Below, one piece after another: positions 54,978 to 62,923 of a stretch of DNA of 64,000 bases; position 1 is the first letter of the stretch; the number at the start of each line of letters is the position of its first letter. The position numbers were made by a program, and so were the translations under genes. Source of the stretch: Cellulomonas fimi (GTDB lineage Bacteria > Actinomycetota > Actinomycetes > Actinomycetales > Cellulomonadaceae); contig NZ_CP110680.1 in NCBI RefSeq assembly GCF_028583725.1, positions 1,984,001 to 2,048,000 on the forward strand. The letters are read 5' to 3'. The notes below the pieces were generated by a model, which was given only the letters and a program-made list of their open reading frames with translations, made no database searches and had not been told where the DNA came from.

Positions 54978-55940
54978 TCAGCCGCCCGTCGGCGGGACCG
55001 GCCCGTACAGCGGCTGCACCTCGGCCATCTCGAGGTCCGCGGTCGCCTGGATGAGCGCGAGCAGCTCCGGGTCGAGACCGGGCGCGAACTCCTCGAACCG
55101 CTCCTCGGCGATCGTCGACGGGACGCCCGCGGGCGCCTGCTCGCTCGCGTCGAGCGTCGTGCCGTCCTTCGACGGCGACATGCCCTGGAAGATGCGGCCC
55201 GCCTCCGAGGCGGCGGTCAGGTCGAACGAGTACTGCTTGCTCTGGAGGCCCAGGTCGAGCAGCTTCTTGACCTCGGGGAACCTCTCCGCGTTCGTCTTCG
55301 GGATCGGCAGCACCTTCGCCCAGTCGACGCCGAGCGTCTCGAGCGCACGCGCGTACGCGTTCTCGTGCGCCTGGTCGCGCACGATGAGGTACGCGATCGT
55401 CGAGCGCGCGGTCTTGTTCGCCGTCATCTCGTAGATCCGGCACTTCTGCAGCCGGCCCGTCGACTCGAGCATGAGGTTGTAGAGCAGGTCGAGCACGAGG
55501 TTGCCCGAGTTGTAGACGTAGGACCCGCTCCACGGGTTGCCCGCGGCGTCGACGGGCAGCGCACCCTGCGCCGCGACGAGGTAGTGGTGGATGTTGCTCT
55601 CGTCGAGCGCGAGCCGCAGCGGGATGTCGCCACCGCTGCCCGGCGTGTCGAGCGGGTCGGTCTTCTTGCCGTTGTACCGGGGAGAGCCGTCGAGCAGCCG
55701 GGCGATCGTCGTGCCGATGAGCTCGACGTGGCTGATCTCCTCCGTCCCGATGCCCTGCAGGAGGTCGCGGTAGGGCTTCCCGGCGGGACCACGGAAGTTG
55801 ATGCTCTGGAACAGGTACTGCATCATCGTCCGCATCTCGCCGAACTGACCGCCCAGACCCTCCTGGAGCGCGTTCGCGGCGGCCGGGTCGGGCTCGTCGG
55901 CCTCGATCTCGTTGATGAGCCTCTGGACGTGCAGGTACAC
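54978..55940 (-). CDS. Manganese catalase
   Basis: 320 residues; dismutates hydrogen peroxide with a dimanganese centre and no heme. Ferritin-like helices carry the ligands: Glu35 in GQFGEMRTMMQY, the GTEEISHVELIGTT helix (Glu and His71), and later LMLESTGRL and VRDQAHENAYARAL (Glu and His). The C-terminal tail is Pro-rich. GTG at 55940 follows GGGAGG. Confers oxidative-stress protection independent of heme iron. Ends 6 bp from the convergent P-type ATPase. Confidence 0.96.
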   Translation of the reverse strand: MYLHVQRLINEIEADEPDPAAANALQEGLGGQFGEMRTMMQYLFQSINFRGPAGKPYRDLLQGIGTEEISHVELIGTTIARLLDGSPRYNGKKTDPLDTPGSGGDIPLRLALDESNIHHYLVAAQGALPVDAAGNPWSGSYVYNSGNLVLDLLYNLMLESTGRLQKCRIYEMTANKTARSTIAYLIVRDQAHENAYARALETLGVDWAKVLPIPKTNAERFPEVKKLLDLGLQSKQYSFDLTAASEAGRIFQGMSPSKDGTTLDASEQAPAGVPSTIAEERFEEFAPGLDPELLALIQATADLEMAEVQPLYGPVPPTGG

Positions 55941-56068
55941 GGTCGACCTCCCTCGTCGGCGCGGACCGGTCCCGGCCCACGGGCGTTGCTCAGCTCGGCC
56001 CACCCGGCGATCGGCGCCGGGCCGGCGACGGGCGGCGGGGCCGGGGGAGCACCCGCCGCCCGCGTCCG

Positions 56069-56713
56069 TCAGACGCCGGAACCGGGCGTCGGCGACCCCT
56101 CGGCGTGCGCGCCGCGCACCTCGTCGGTCGCACCGCCGGCCTGGGACCTCAGGTCCGCCGCCGCGTCCTGGCCGTCCTGCCGCAGCGTCTGGCCGGCCTC
56201 GGCCGCACGGTCCTTGACCGCGGTCGCGGCCTCCTGCGCGGTCTCCTTGAGGTTGCCCGCGACGTCCTGCGCGACGCCCTTGGCACCCTCGACGAGCGGG
56301 GCGGCCTGCTCCTTGGCGGCGCTGGCGAGCTCCTGCTCCTTGCGGCTCGCGGGCATCAGGGACGAGACGAGCCACCCGATGCCGAAGGCGACCAGGCCCG
56401 CGGCGAGCGGGTTGCCCTGCGCCTTCTCCTTCGCGGCCTGGGGGAGGTGGCTCGCGGTGTCGCCGACCGACGAGACCACGCCCGACGCGCGGTCCTTCAC
56501 GTCGTGCGCGGTCTGGCTCGCCGAGCCGGCCGCGTCGGAGGCGGAGCCCATGACGCGGTCCTTCACGCCGCCGACCGCCGAACGGACCTTCTCGGTCTGC
56601 CGGTGGACGACCTGGCTCGGGCTCACCTTGTCGGTCAGCGCGTCGACGTCGGAGCTCAGCTCCGCACGCGTGCGCTCGATGTCCTCACGGATCTGCTCCG
56701 GGTCGGTGCTCAT
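56069..56713 (-). CDS. DUF3618 domain protein
   Basis: 214 residues. N-terminal DUF3618 motif IREDIERTRAELSSDVDALTDKVSP, one membrane helix near 105-125 (NPLAAGLVAFGIGWLVSSLMP), and long Ala/Lys/Asp-rich helical repeats like those of LEA or apolipoprotein-type proteins (KEQAAPLVEGAKGVAQDVAG). Likely a membrane-surface structural or desiccation protein; function unknown. ATG at 56713 overlaps the holin-X stop (ATGA). Third gene of a coupled three-gene operon. Confidence 0.88.
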   Translation of the reverse strand: MSTDPEQIREDIERTRAELSSDVDALTDKVSPSQVVHRQTEKVRSAVGGVKDRVMGSASDAAGSASQTAHDVKDRASGVVSSVGDTASHLPQAAKEKAQGNPLAAGLVAFGIGWLVSSLMPASRKEQELASAAKEQAAPLVEGAKGVAQDVAGNLKETAQEAATAVKDRAAEAGQTLRQDGQDAAADLRSQAGGATDEVRGAHAEGSPTPGSGV

Positions 56714-57117
56714 GCGTTCTTCTCCTCCTGGCCTCGCAAAGCGTTCGGGATCTTGCTGACGGTGTCGGCCGTGCGCGGCATGCCCTCGACGCGCCTCGAC
56801 TCCGCACGTGCGCGTGCGAAGAGCACGGCACCGACGATCGCCCACAGGACGGCGACGACGACCGCGGACCAGCCGTGGCCGATCGCGTCGCCCAGCGCCC
56901 ACCAGAGCGCGATCGACAGGAACAGCAGCACGAAGTGCCCGGCGACGCCGGCACCGGCGAACATCGACCCGCTCTTGGCGGCGTGCTGCACGGCCTGACG
57001 GGCCTCGGCCTTCGCGAGCTCGACCTCCTGCCGCATCAGCGTCGACAGGTCACGCGAGATCTCGCCGACGAGCTCGCCGACCGACGGCTGCGGGGGAGCG
57101 GCGCCGGTCTCGCTCAT
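56710..57117 (-). CDS. Phage holin family (actinobacterial holin-X) membrane protein
   Basis: 135 residues. N-terminal amphipathic helix VGELVGEISRDLSTLMRQEVELAKAEARQ, typical of Phage_holin_3_6/Holin-X proteins, then two membrane helices at about 55-75 and 82-102 and a basic tail. Despite the family name these are chromosomal stress genes and no phage genes are nearby. ATG at 57117 overlaps the stop of the upstream gene and its own stop overlaps the DUF3618 start, both by 4 bp. Confidence 0.88.
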   Translation of the reverse strand: MSETGAAPPQPSVGELVGEISRDLSTLMRQEVELAKAEARQAVQHAAKSGSMFAGAGVAGHFVLLFLSIALWWALGDAIGHGWSAVVVAVLWAIVGAVLFARARAESRRVEGMPRTADTVSKIPNALRGQEEKNA

Positions 57118-57968
57118 CGCAGCTCACCCGTCAGCGGGCTCGGCGTCGTGCTCGTGGTCGCCGTCGTGGGCGGTGTCGTCACCACCGTCGGGGTGTCGTA
57201 GGCGACCGCCGTGGGCGGCTCGGTACGCGCGCTCACCCGGGTCGGGTACGTGCCGGACGGGCGCGCCGACGCCTGCGACGCGTCGTCGGACGACGCGTCC
57301 TTGAGCCCGCGCGTCAGGCGGCCGAGGACGATCCCCGCGCCCGCGGCGACGAGCAGGAACGTGCCGGGACGGCGCCGCGCGAAGCGTCGGACCTCGTCGA
57401 GCAGCTCGTCGGGGCCGTGCCCGTCGAGCCAGTCGCCGATGTCCCCGAGCCGCTCGCCGACGTTGCGGACGACGTCGGTCGCGAGGGACTGCTCCTGCGA
57501 CGACGACGCCATGTCGGAGAGCTGACGGCCGGTCGTGGACAGCCCGCCCGCGAGGCGGCGCTGCTGCGTGCTGGCCTGGTCGGCGACCTCGCCGCGCGCC
57601 TGCGACCACAGGTCGCCGAGCTGGCGGCGCGCCTCCTGCCCGACGGCGCGGGCCTCGTCCTTCGCCTCGCCGAGCAGCTGTCCGCCGGCCTCGGTCGCGG
57701 ACTCCTTGAGGTGCTGCGCCTGCTCGCGCGCGGTGTCGGCGGTGCTCGAGCCGGAGCCGCCCGTCGTGCCGGAGGTCGTCCCGCCGGTCGCGCCGGTCGT
57801 GCCGGACGTGCCGGACGTGAATCCCCCGGTCGTGCCGGAGGTCGTGCCCGACGTCGTGCCGCTCGGGTAGGCGGGCGAGCCGCCGGTCGCGGCGGTGCCG
57901 GACGTCGTGCTCCCGCCGGTGGGGACGGTGCTCCCGCCCGGGGTGGTGCTGGTGTACGGGTCAGCCAT
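57114..57968 (-). CDS. Low-complexity Thr/Gly-rich membrane-associated protein
   Basis: 284 residues. Residues about 8-75 are Ser/Thr/Gly repeats (TSGTTSGTTGG type). Residues about 78-190 form charged helices (AREQAQHLKESATEAGGQLLG), with a probable membrane helix near 205-225 (RRRPGTFLLVAAGAGIVLG). The C-terminal tail is again Thr/Pro-rich. This is the common first partner of holin-X and DUF3618 in actinobacteria; function unknown. ATG at 57968. Its repeats are visible as DNA repeats at 57755-57940. Confidence 0.82.
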   Translation of the reverse strand: MADPYTSTTPGGSTVPTGGSTTSGTAATGGSPAYPSGTTSGTTSGTTGGFTSGTSGTTGATGGTTSGTTGGSGSSTADTAREQAQHLKESATEAGGQLLGEAKDEARAVGQEARRQLGDLWSQARGEVADQASTQQRRLAGGLSTTGRQLSDMASSSQEQSLATDVVRNVGERLGDIGDWLDGHGPDELLDEVRRFARRRPGTFLLVAAGAGIVLGRLTRGLKDASSDDASQASARPSGTYPTRVSARTEPPTAVAYDTPTVVTTPPTTATTSTTPSPLTGELR

Positions 57969-58270
57969 GATGCGCCTCGTCTCGGGATCGGTGGGTGCGA
58001 CCTCGACGCGGGCGCTGTGGCGCGCACCGGTGTCGAGGAGTCGACGGAGTGCGAACCTTCTTGCCGCGGGTCGACCGCCGACGGGCACGGGGAGGCCGGC
58101 GCTGGAGGCGTCGACGAGGGGGTCCGTGCCGCGGCCCGGGCGCGTGTCCTGCCCCGGGGCGACGGTCTGCCGGGCGGTCTGCTCCGCCCGACGGTTCGAC
58201 GCTAGGCCAGCCTGGGGAGCCTCGCCATTCGGGCGACGGGACGACCGCACCGCGCGCGGACGACGGACGC
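57969..58270. other. Intergenic region upstream of the DUF3618 operon
   Basis: 302 bp without a gene. The minus strand contains TAGCGT (58199-58204), a possible -10 that would give a leader of about 230 nt. No copy of the island palindrome, no small ORF with a good start and no strong hairpin were seen. Confidence 0.5.
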
Positions 58271-59320
58271 TCAGAGCGTGCAGCGACGCCGCAGCGCACG
58301 CGTGCTCGACGCGGCCCGCACGAGCCGGCGGCCGCGGTACGGCACGCCGCCCGTGGCCCGTCGGGCGAGCGCGACCCACGTGCACACCGCACGCTCGAGC
58401 ACCCAGACGGGCGCGAGGACGGCCGACGTCGCCGGGAAGACGGCGGCGCCGCCGGACCGCGCGCGCCCGCGCCAGGCGACCAGCACGGCGGCGACGCCGA
58501 GAGCGACGACCGGCGCGGGCCGTCCACGCACGACGGACCACGCGAGCACGGGCAGCACGGCCGCCTCGGCGACGAGCCGCGGGGGCTGCGCGAGGCTGTC
58601 GTACGCCTGCCGGACCCGCTGCGACCAGAAGTACCGGGCCGACGGCGGGCGGCGCGCGACGAACAGGCCGGACGCGCACCGCTCGGTCCCGCCGGTCGCG
58701 CGGATCGTCCGCAGCAGCTCGAGGTTCTCGAACAGGACGTCGCCCGCGTACCCGCCGGCGCGCAGCAGGGTCGAGCGGCGCACGACGAGCGTGCCCGGGA
58801 AGTCCTCGCCGAGCCCGCGGTTCACGAGGCTGCGGGCGGTGTCCCAGCGGGCGTGCCAGGACATCGGGCGGAAGACGTTCTGCACGCGCACGACGTCGGC
58901 GTCGCCGAGCAGGGCGAGCGCCGTCCGCAGCTGCCCGGGCGTCCACCGCACGTCGTCGTCGGCGAGCACGACCGCGTCGGTGCGGGCGGCGCGCACACCG
59001 GTCATCACGCCGGCGACCTTCCCGTTCGCCCCCCACCACGGCTCCGGCCGCAGGTGGCGGACGGTCGCGCCCCAGGCGGCGGCGTGCGCCGCGAACCGTG
59101 CGGGCGGCGACCCGTCGACGACGGTCACCGGCACGTGCCGGGCGAGGTCGCGCAGGTAGGTGGTGAGGTCCGCGAGGTCGTCGTCGTGCTCCCAGCGCAG
59201 CGGGAGCACGTACTCGGCGTCGAGCAGGACGCCGTCGTGCGGGTCGGGGACAGTCGAGCGGCCGCCCGGGTTCCCCCGCGGTCCGGTCCGCGTCGTCGAG
59301 TCGTCCGCACGCTCAGCCAT
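58271..59320 (-). CDS. Glycosyltransferase family 2 protein
   Basis: 349 residues. GT-A fold domain with VTVVDGSPPARFAAHAAAWG, WWGANGKVAGVMTGVRAA and the metal-binding ADDDVRW (DXD-like), then RSLVNRGLGEDFPGTLVVRR and an acceptor-side WSQRVRQ (W followed by QRxR, common in processive-type GT2). About two or three hydrophobic segments in the C-terminal third suggest membrane association. Acceptor and sugar unknown. ATG at 59320 (MAERADD) chosen over one 11 codons upstream. Confidence 0.85.
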   Translation of the reverse strand: MAERADDSTTRTGPRGNPGGRSTVPDPHDGVLLDAEYVLPLRWEHDDDLADLTTYLRDLARHVPVTVVDGSPPARFAAHAAAWGATVRHLRPEPWWGANGKVAGVMTGVRAARTDAVVLADDDVRWTPGQLRTALALLGDADVVRVQNVFRPMSWHARWDTARSLVNRGLGEDFPGTLVVRRSTLLRAGGYAGDVLFENLELLRTIRATGGTERCASGLFVARRPPSARYFWSQRVRQAYDSLAQPPRLVAEAAVLPVLAWSVVRGRPAPVVALGVAAVLVAWRGRARSGGAAVFPATSAVLAPVWVLERAVCTWVALARRATGGVPYRGRRLVRAASSTRALRRRCTL

Positions 59321-59433
59321 CGGTCCTGCCCCCGTACCGCCGTCGTGCGGCACCGGTGCTGGACCCGGCCCCAGCCTAGGAGCGTCACGCGGGTCGCGCG
59401 TCCCGACCGTCGTGCCGTCGCGCGGCCGTGGCG

Positions 59434-60804
59434 TCAGGCTGGGGACTGCGGGTGGAGCCGGACCGCGACGAGGGCCACGTCGTCCTCGCCGACGCCGGCG
59501 GGGAGCTCGGTCACGAGCGCGTCGACCAGCGGGTCGAGGTCGAGGCCGCCGGTCTGCTCGAGCATCCGGCGGAGCGCCGCGAGGCCGTCGGGCAGGTCGC
59601 GGTCACGGCGCTCGACGAGGCCGTCCGTGTAGAGCAGGAGCGTCGAGCCGCGCTCGAGCGTCGTGACGCTCTCGGCGCGCGGAGCATCGGCGAGGATGCC
59701 CAGCAGCGGCCCGTGCCGGTGACCTCCGAGCGTCACGACGTCGCCCGCGGGCGTGACGACCATCGGCGGGAGGTGGCCGGCGCAGGACCACCGGACGCGT
59801 GTGACGCCACGCTCCCGTTCCGCGGGCGTCTGCTCGAGCCGCGCGACGGCGGCCGTCGCCGGGGTGCCGATCCGGAGCGTGCGCATGGCCGCGTCGAGCT
59901 TCCCCAGCACGTCGGCGGGTCCCTCGCCGGTCGTGACGGCGATCGCCCGCAGCATCGAGCGCAGCTGCCCCATGACGGACGCGGCCTCGATGTCGTGCCC
60001 GGCGACATCGCCGATGACGACCATCGTCGCCCCGTCGGGCTGGAGGAACGCGTCGTACCAGTCGCCGCCCACCTGCGTGGACTCGCCGGCGGGCCGGTAC
60101 CGGACGACGACCTCGAGGTCGTCGGGCTGAACGGGTCCCGTGAGGAGGGCGCGCTGCAGCGCCTCGGCCACGTCGCGCTGCTGCCGGTACCGCCGTGCGT
60201 TGTCGAGGGCGAGCGCCGCAGCGTCCGTGACCTGGCGCAGCGTGGTGAGCTCGTCCCGGGTCAGTGCGCGCCGCGCGGCACCGAACAGCGACAGCGCGCC
60301 GATCGTGCGGCCGGCGCGGACCAGGGGCAGGACCGCGAGCCACGTCGGCGCGAGCGCGTCGACGAGGTCGTGCACCGGTCCGGGCCGCAGCACGCCCTTG
60401 AGCGCGTCCGCGGCGTCGGCGCGGACCTCGACCAGGTCGCCGTGCTCGATCGAGCGCGAGAGGAAGGACCGGTCGGACAGTGCGGCGATGCGCTCGGACG
60501 CGTACGCGGCGACGACCGGGCGCAGCGCGGGGTCGGTGTGCCAGCTCGAGATGTCGCGGAGGTGCCGACGGCCCGGCCGGGGCTCGTCGTCGTCGACGAG
60601 CGTGACGACGCACCAGTCCGCGAGCGCGGGGACGAGCAGGTGCGCGAGCCGCTCGGCGGCGACCTCGGCGACCATCGTCGACGCGAGCTCGGCGGTGACC
60701 CGGGCGAGCAGCGGTGCGAGCCCGACGGGCTCGGCCGCGGCGACCGGCGCGCCGTCCGTGACCTCGTCGCCCTGGGCGGACCGGTACGCGTTCACCGGGC
60801 TCAC
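59434..60804 (-). CDS. GAF-PP2C (SpoIIE-type) serine phosphatase
   Basis: 456 residues. GAF-like sensor domain at about 25-200 (ADWCVVTLVDDDEPRPGRRH, LAVLPLVRAGRTIGALSLFG), then the SpoIIE phosphatase domain with metal-binding GGDWYDAF and GDVAGHDIEAASVM, RWSCAGHLPPMVV and LLYTDGLVERRDRDLP. Such proteins dephosphorylate anti-anti-sigma factors and release stress sigma factors. No sigma factor, RsbW or RsbV is in the window, so the target is elsewhere. It could drive or report on the stress island, which is inference. GTG at 60804. Confidence 0.93.
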   Translation of the reverse strand: MSPVNAYRSAQGDEVTDGAPVAAAEPVGLAPLLARVTAELASTMVAEVAAERLAHLLVPALADWCVVTLVDDDEPRPGRRHLRDISSWHTDPALRPVVAAYASERIAALSDRSFLSRSIEHGDLVEVRADAADALKGVLRPGPVHDLVDALAPTWLAVLPLVRAGRTIGALSLFGAARRALTRDELTTLRQVTDAAALALDNARRYRQQRDVAEALQRALLTGPVQPDDLEVVVRYRPAGESTQVGGDWYDAFLQPDGATMVVIGDVAGHDIEAASVMGQLRSMLRAIAVTTGEGPADVLGKLDAAMRTLRIGTPATAAVARLEQTPAERERGVTRVRWSCAGHLPPMVVTPAGDVVTLGGHRHGPLLGILADAPRAESVTTLERGSTLLLYTDGLVERRDRDLPDGLAALRRMLEQTGGLDLDPLVDALVTELPAGVGEDDVALVAVRLHPQSPA

Positions 60805-60820
60805 GGTACGTCACACCGGG

Positions 60821-61801
60821 TCAGGGGCCTGCGTCGCCGTGCAGCCCGTGCGCGACGCTCGCGAGGAGCGCGTGCGCCGCCGACTTCTCGGGGACGTCCA
60901 GCCGGAGCGCGCAGTCACCGGCGGTGACCGTGACGGAGGCGACGTCGCGGTAGTCCGGGTGCGGTGGCGCGGTGAGCGCGTCGATCGCCGCGAGCGCGAT
61001 CGCGAGCCGGGACGCGGAGTGCTCGGGCGCCCGCCCGCGGACGAGGGACGCGCGTCGCCCGACGACCTCGAGCACGCGGTCGTCACCGGCGAGGACGGCG
61101 CCGTGCAGCGTCATCGGGGAGAAGGCGTGCGTCGCGTGGTGCAGCGCGGCCCGGGCACCGTCGCCGTGCCGTCGGACGACCCGACGGTCGTGCCACGCCC
61201 ACGCCCGCAGGTCGGCGTGCGCGCGGCTCACCGCGAGGACGTCGGCGCGCAGCGCGAGGTCGTCGTTGCCGAGGTGCACGGCCGACGGGGGAGCGGCCGA
61301 CGGGTGCGCGGCCTCCCGCAGCGCCCGCCCGAGGGTCCCGGACGACGGGTCGGCGAACGTCCCGCGCAGCGCCTCGACCAGCCGGTCGACGGTCTGGCGC
61401 GACGAGCCGTTGTACCGGACGGCGAGGGGGGCACCGTGCCGGGGGTGGATCGTGAGCCGGCCGTCGAGCAGGCTGACCGCGTCGTGCACCGCCGCGACGT
61501 CGTCGACGGCGACCACGCGCACGTCGTAGGGCGCGCGCGGCGTCGGTGCCGCGCGGCCGTCCGGCGTCCCGGTGCGGCTCAGCACCGTGAGCCGCTCGGC
61601 GTCCAGCACGAGCAGGTGGTCGTAGAGGTCCATGTCGGGACGTGCATCCCGGCGCGCGATGTTGCGGGGAACCTTGAGGACGAGCGTCGCCGCGGCGAGG
61701 TCGAGCGGGTGGTCCCGGTAGAGGCGCGGCACGTCGTCGGGTGTGGTCACCTCGTCGACCCACGGGCCGAAGCGAGCGTACTCGGCGGTCTCCGTCGTCA
61801 T
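60821..61801 (-). CDS. Uncharacterised conserved protein
   Basis: 326 residues, no signal peptide or clear membrane helix. N-terminal part contains DLAAATLVLKVPRNIARRDAR and DHLLVLDAERLTVLSRTG; the middle is VAVDDVAAVHDAVSLLDGRLTIH, resembling a PH-like or beta-barrel lipid-binding domain; the C-terminal half is helical with many Ala/Arg/His. I do not recognise a named family. ATG at 61801. Directly follows (17 bp) upstream of the PP2C gene on the same strand, so the two may share a transcript and a signalling role. Confidence 0.72.
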   Translation of the reverse strand: MTTETAEYARFGPWVDEVTTPDDVPRLYRDHPLDLAAATLVLKVPRNIARRDARPDMDLYDHLLVLDAERLTVLSRTGTPDGRAAPTPRAPYDVRVVAVDDVAAVHDAVSLLDGRLTIHPRHGAPLAVRYNGSSRQTVDRLVEALRGTFADPSSGTLGRALREAAHPSAAPPSAVHLGNDDLALRADVLAVSRAHADLRAWAWHDRRVVRRHGDGARAALHHATHAFSPMTLHGAVLAGDDRVLEVVGRRASLVRGRAPEHSASRLAIALAAIDALTAPPHPDYRDVASVTVTAGDCALRLDVPEKSAAHALLASVAHGLHGDAGP

Positions 61802-61907
61802 CCCCGTCCCGTCCCGTCGGTCCTGGACGCAACGTACGTCACCGGAGCGGGCGCAGGCGGGACGTCCGGCCCGGTCGTGACGTCTGGTCGGGCGTGGCCG
61901 CCCGGCG

Positions 61908-61913
61908 TAGCGT
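61908..61913 (+). promoter_or_regulatory. Candidate -10 element of the copper-storage-like gene
   Basis: TAGCGT at 61908-61913, 41 nt before the ATG at 61955. No CsoR- or CueR-like operator was recognised. Confidence 0.35.
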
Positions 61914-61954
61914 CGCGGAGGTCAGCGGCACACGACGCGAAGGGCGGGCGGACG

Positions 61955-62350
61955 ATGAGCATGATGGCGGACATGATGAGGTCGATGCCGGCGACGGCGG
62001 GCATGGACATGACGGCGATGCAGCCGTGCATCGAGGCGTGCGCCGCGGCGGCCATGGCCGCGACGATGTGCGCCGACGCGGACGCCGGCGAGGGCATGGG
62101 GCGATGTGCCTCGATGTGCACCAGCACGTGCGACGTCGCGACCACCACGATGCGCATGATGATGCGCCCCGCGGGCTACGACGCGGGTGCGATGACGGCG
62201 ATGATGGCCGCCTGCGTCGCCATGGGGGAGGCGTGCGCCGCCGAGTGCGACATGCACGCCGAGATGTCGGAGCACTGCCGCATCTGCGCGGCGGCGTGCC
62301 GCGCCATGGTCGACGCGTGCCGGACCGTGATGACGTCGACGAGCGCGTGA
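61955..62350 (+). CDS. Four-helix-bundle copper-binding (Csp/DUF326) protein
   Basis: 131 residues with 13 Cys and about 25 Met. The Cys occur in CX3C and CX2C patterns along predicted helices (CIEAC, CASMC, CVAMGEACAAEC, CRICAAAC), as in the copper storage proteins Csp1/Csp3, which hold many Cu(I) ions in the core of a four-helix bundle. The N-terminus is Met-rich (MSMMADMMRSMPATAGMDM) and has no Tat or Sec signal, pointing to a cytosolic form. ATG at 61955 has a G-rich but weak ribosome site. The last seven codons lie in the first copy of a 20-bp tandem duplication. Confidence 0.85.
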   Translation: MSMMADMMRSMPATAGMDMTAMQPCIEACAAAAMAATMCADADAGEGMGRCASMCTSTCDVATTTMRMMMRPAGYDAGAMTAMMAACVAMGEACAAECDMHAEMSEHCRICAAACRAMVDACRTVMTSTSA

Positions 62351-62366
62351 TGACGTCGACGAGCGC
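62327..62366 (+). repeat. 20-bp perfect tandem duplication at the 3' end of the copper protein gene
   Basis: Positions 62327-62346 are repeated exactly at 62347-62366. The first copy encodes the terminal VMTSTSA; the duplication creates the TGA at 62348-62350, and the second copy repeats the same end plus a TGA in another frame. Confidence 0.95.
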
Positions 62367-62394
62367 CTGACGACGAGGCCGGCCGGCGGCCCCG

Positions 62395-62658
62395 TCAGGA
62401 GCGGTGGTCGCGCGCCGGCCGGGCCGCGAACCACACGCCGCCGACGGCGAGCAGCTCGGCGACCGGGTGCACGGCGACCGGCTCACCCGGGTCAGGCGTC
62501 GCGCGCGTCGTGACCGTGCGGGTGTCGCCGTCGAGCAGGGCGACCGTCACGAGCGCGTCGCCCTGCGCGACGACGATGCCGTCGCGCCAGGCGGTCGGGG
62601 AGGCGGTGGCGACGACCTCCTGGATGGGCAGGACGTCGACGCGGGTGGGCTGAGGCAC
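62395..62658 (-). CDS. Small uncharacterised protein (87 residues)
   Basis: 87 residues, mainly beta-type: VDVLPIQEVVATASPTAW, then a Thr/Val-rich strand-turn pattern (GIVVAQGDALVTVALLDGD, TRTVTTRATPDPG). No signal peptide or motif recognised. GTG at 62658 has GGAG about 6 nt upstream; the frame upstream is Arg/Pro-rich and rejected. Convergent with the copper-storage gene. A leaderless micro-ORF and a perfect palindrome lie upstream on the same strand and may belong to its control region. Confidence 0.55.
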   Translation of the reverse strand: MPQPTRVDVLPIQEVVATASPTAWRDGIVVAQGDALVTVALLDGDTRTVTTRATPDPGEPVAVHPVAELLAVGGVWFAARPARDHRS

Positions 62659-62773
62659 GGAAGGCTCCGGGTGTCCGGTGGGGCGGTGTGTCGGCGCGCT
62701 CCCGCGGGCGGGCGTCGAGCCCGGGCGGCGGGGCGCGTGCGTCGGTCGACGCGAGGGTCCTGAGCCTGCGAAC

Positions 62774-62788
62774 CAGGCGTGACGCCTG
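62774..62788. promoter_or_regulatory. Perfect 15-bp palindrome CAGGCGT-G-ACGCCTG
   Basis: Odd-centred perfect inverted repeat in the 365-bp gap 62659-63023, between the micro-ORF and the 87-residue gene. It could be an operator or, in RNA, too tight a hairpin to fold fully. Confidence 0.4.
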
Positions 62789-62821
62789 CGGGGCGGGGCG
62801 GACCGGCTGACTACGGGGTCG

Positions 62822-62917
62822 TCAGCGACACATTCGACACAGACACCGGATCGTCGGCTGCACGTCGGAGGCACCCGCGAGGCGCGGGTTCTCGGACAGG
62901 GGCAGGACGACGGACAT
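62822..62917 (-). CDS. Leaderless 31-residue micro-ORF ending in a Cys cluster
   Basis: ATG at 62917 lies exactly 7 nt after the -10-like CACACT of a promoter with a perfect TTGACA -35 (see next entry), so transcription would start at the A of ATG. The peptide starts MSVVLPLSENPR and ends RCLCRMCR, with three Cys all coded by TGT, unusual in this GC-rich genome. No homologue known to me. It may be a regulatory leader for the 87-residue gene 164 nt downstream, or a small secreted or metal-binding peptide. Very short, so coding is tentative. Confidence 0.4.
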   Translation of the reverse strand: MSVVLPLSENPRLAGASDVQPTIRCLCRMCR

Positions 62918-62923
62918 GGTTCG

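Noticed and set aside
56710..57117. Phage holin suggesting a prophage
   Set aside because: Holin-X proteins are chromosomal in Actinobacteria, the operon matches a known stress set, and no other phage gene or attachment site is present.
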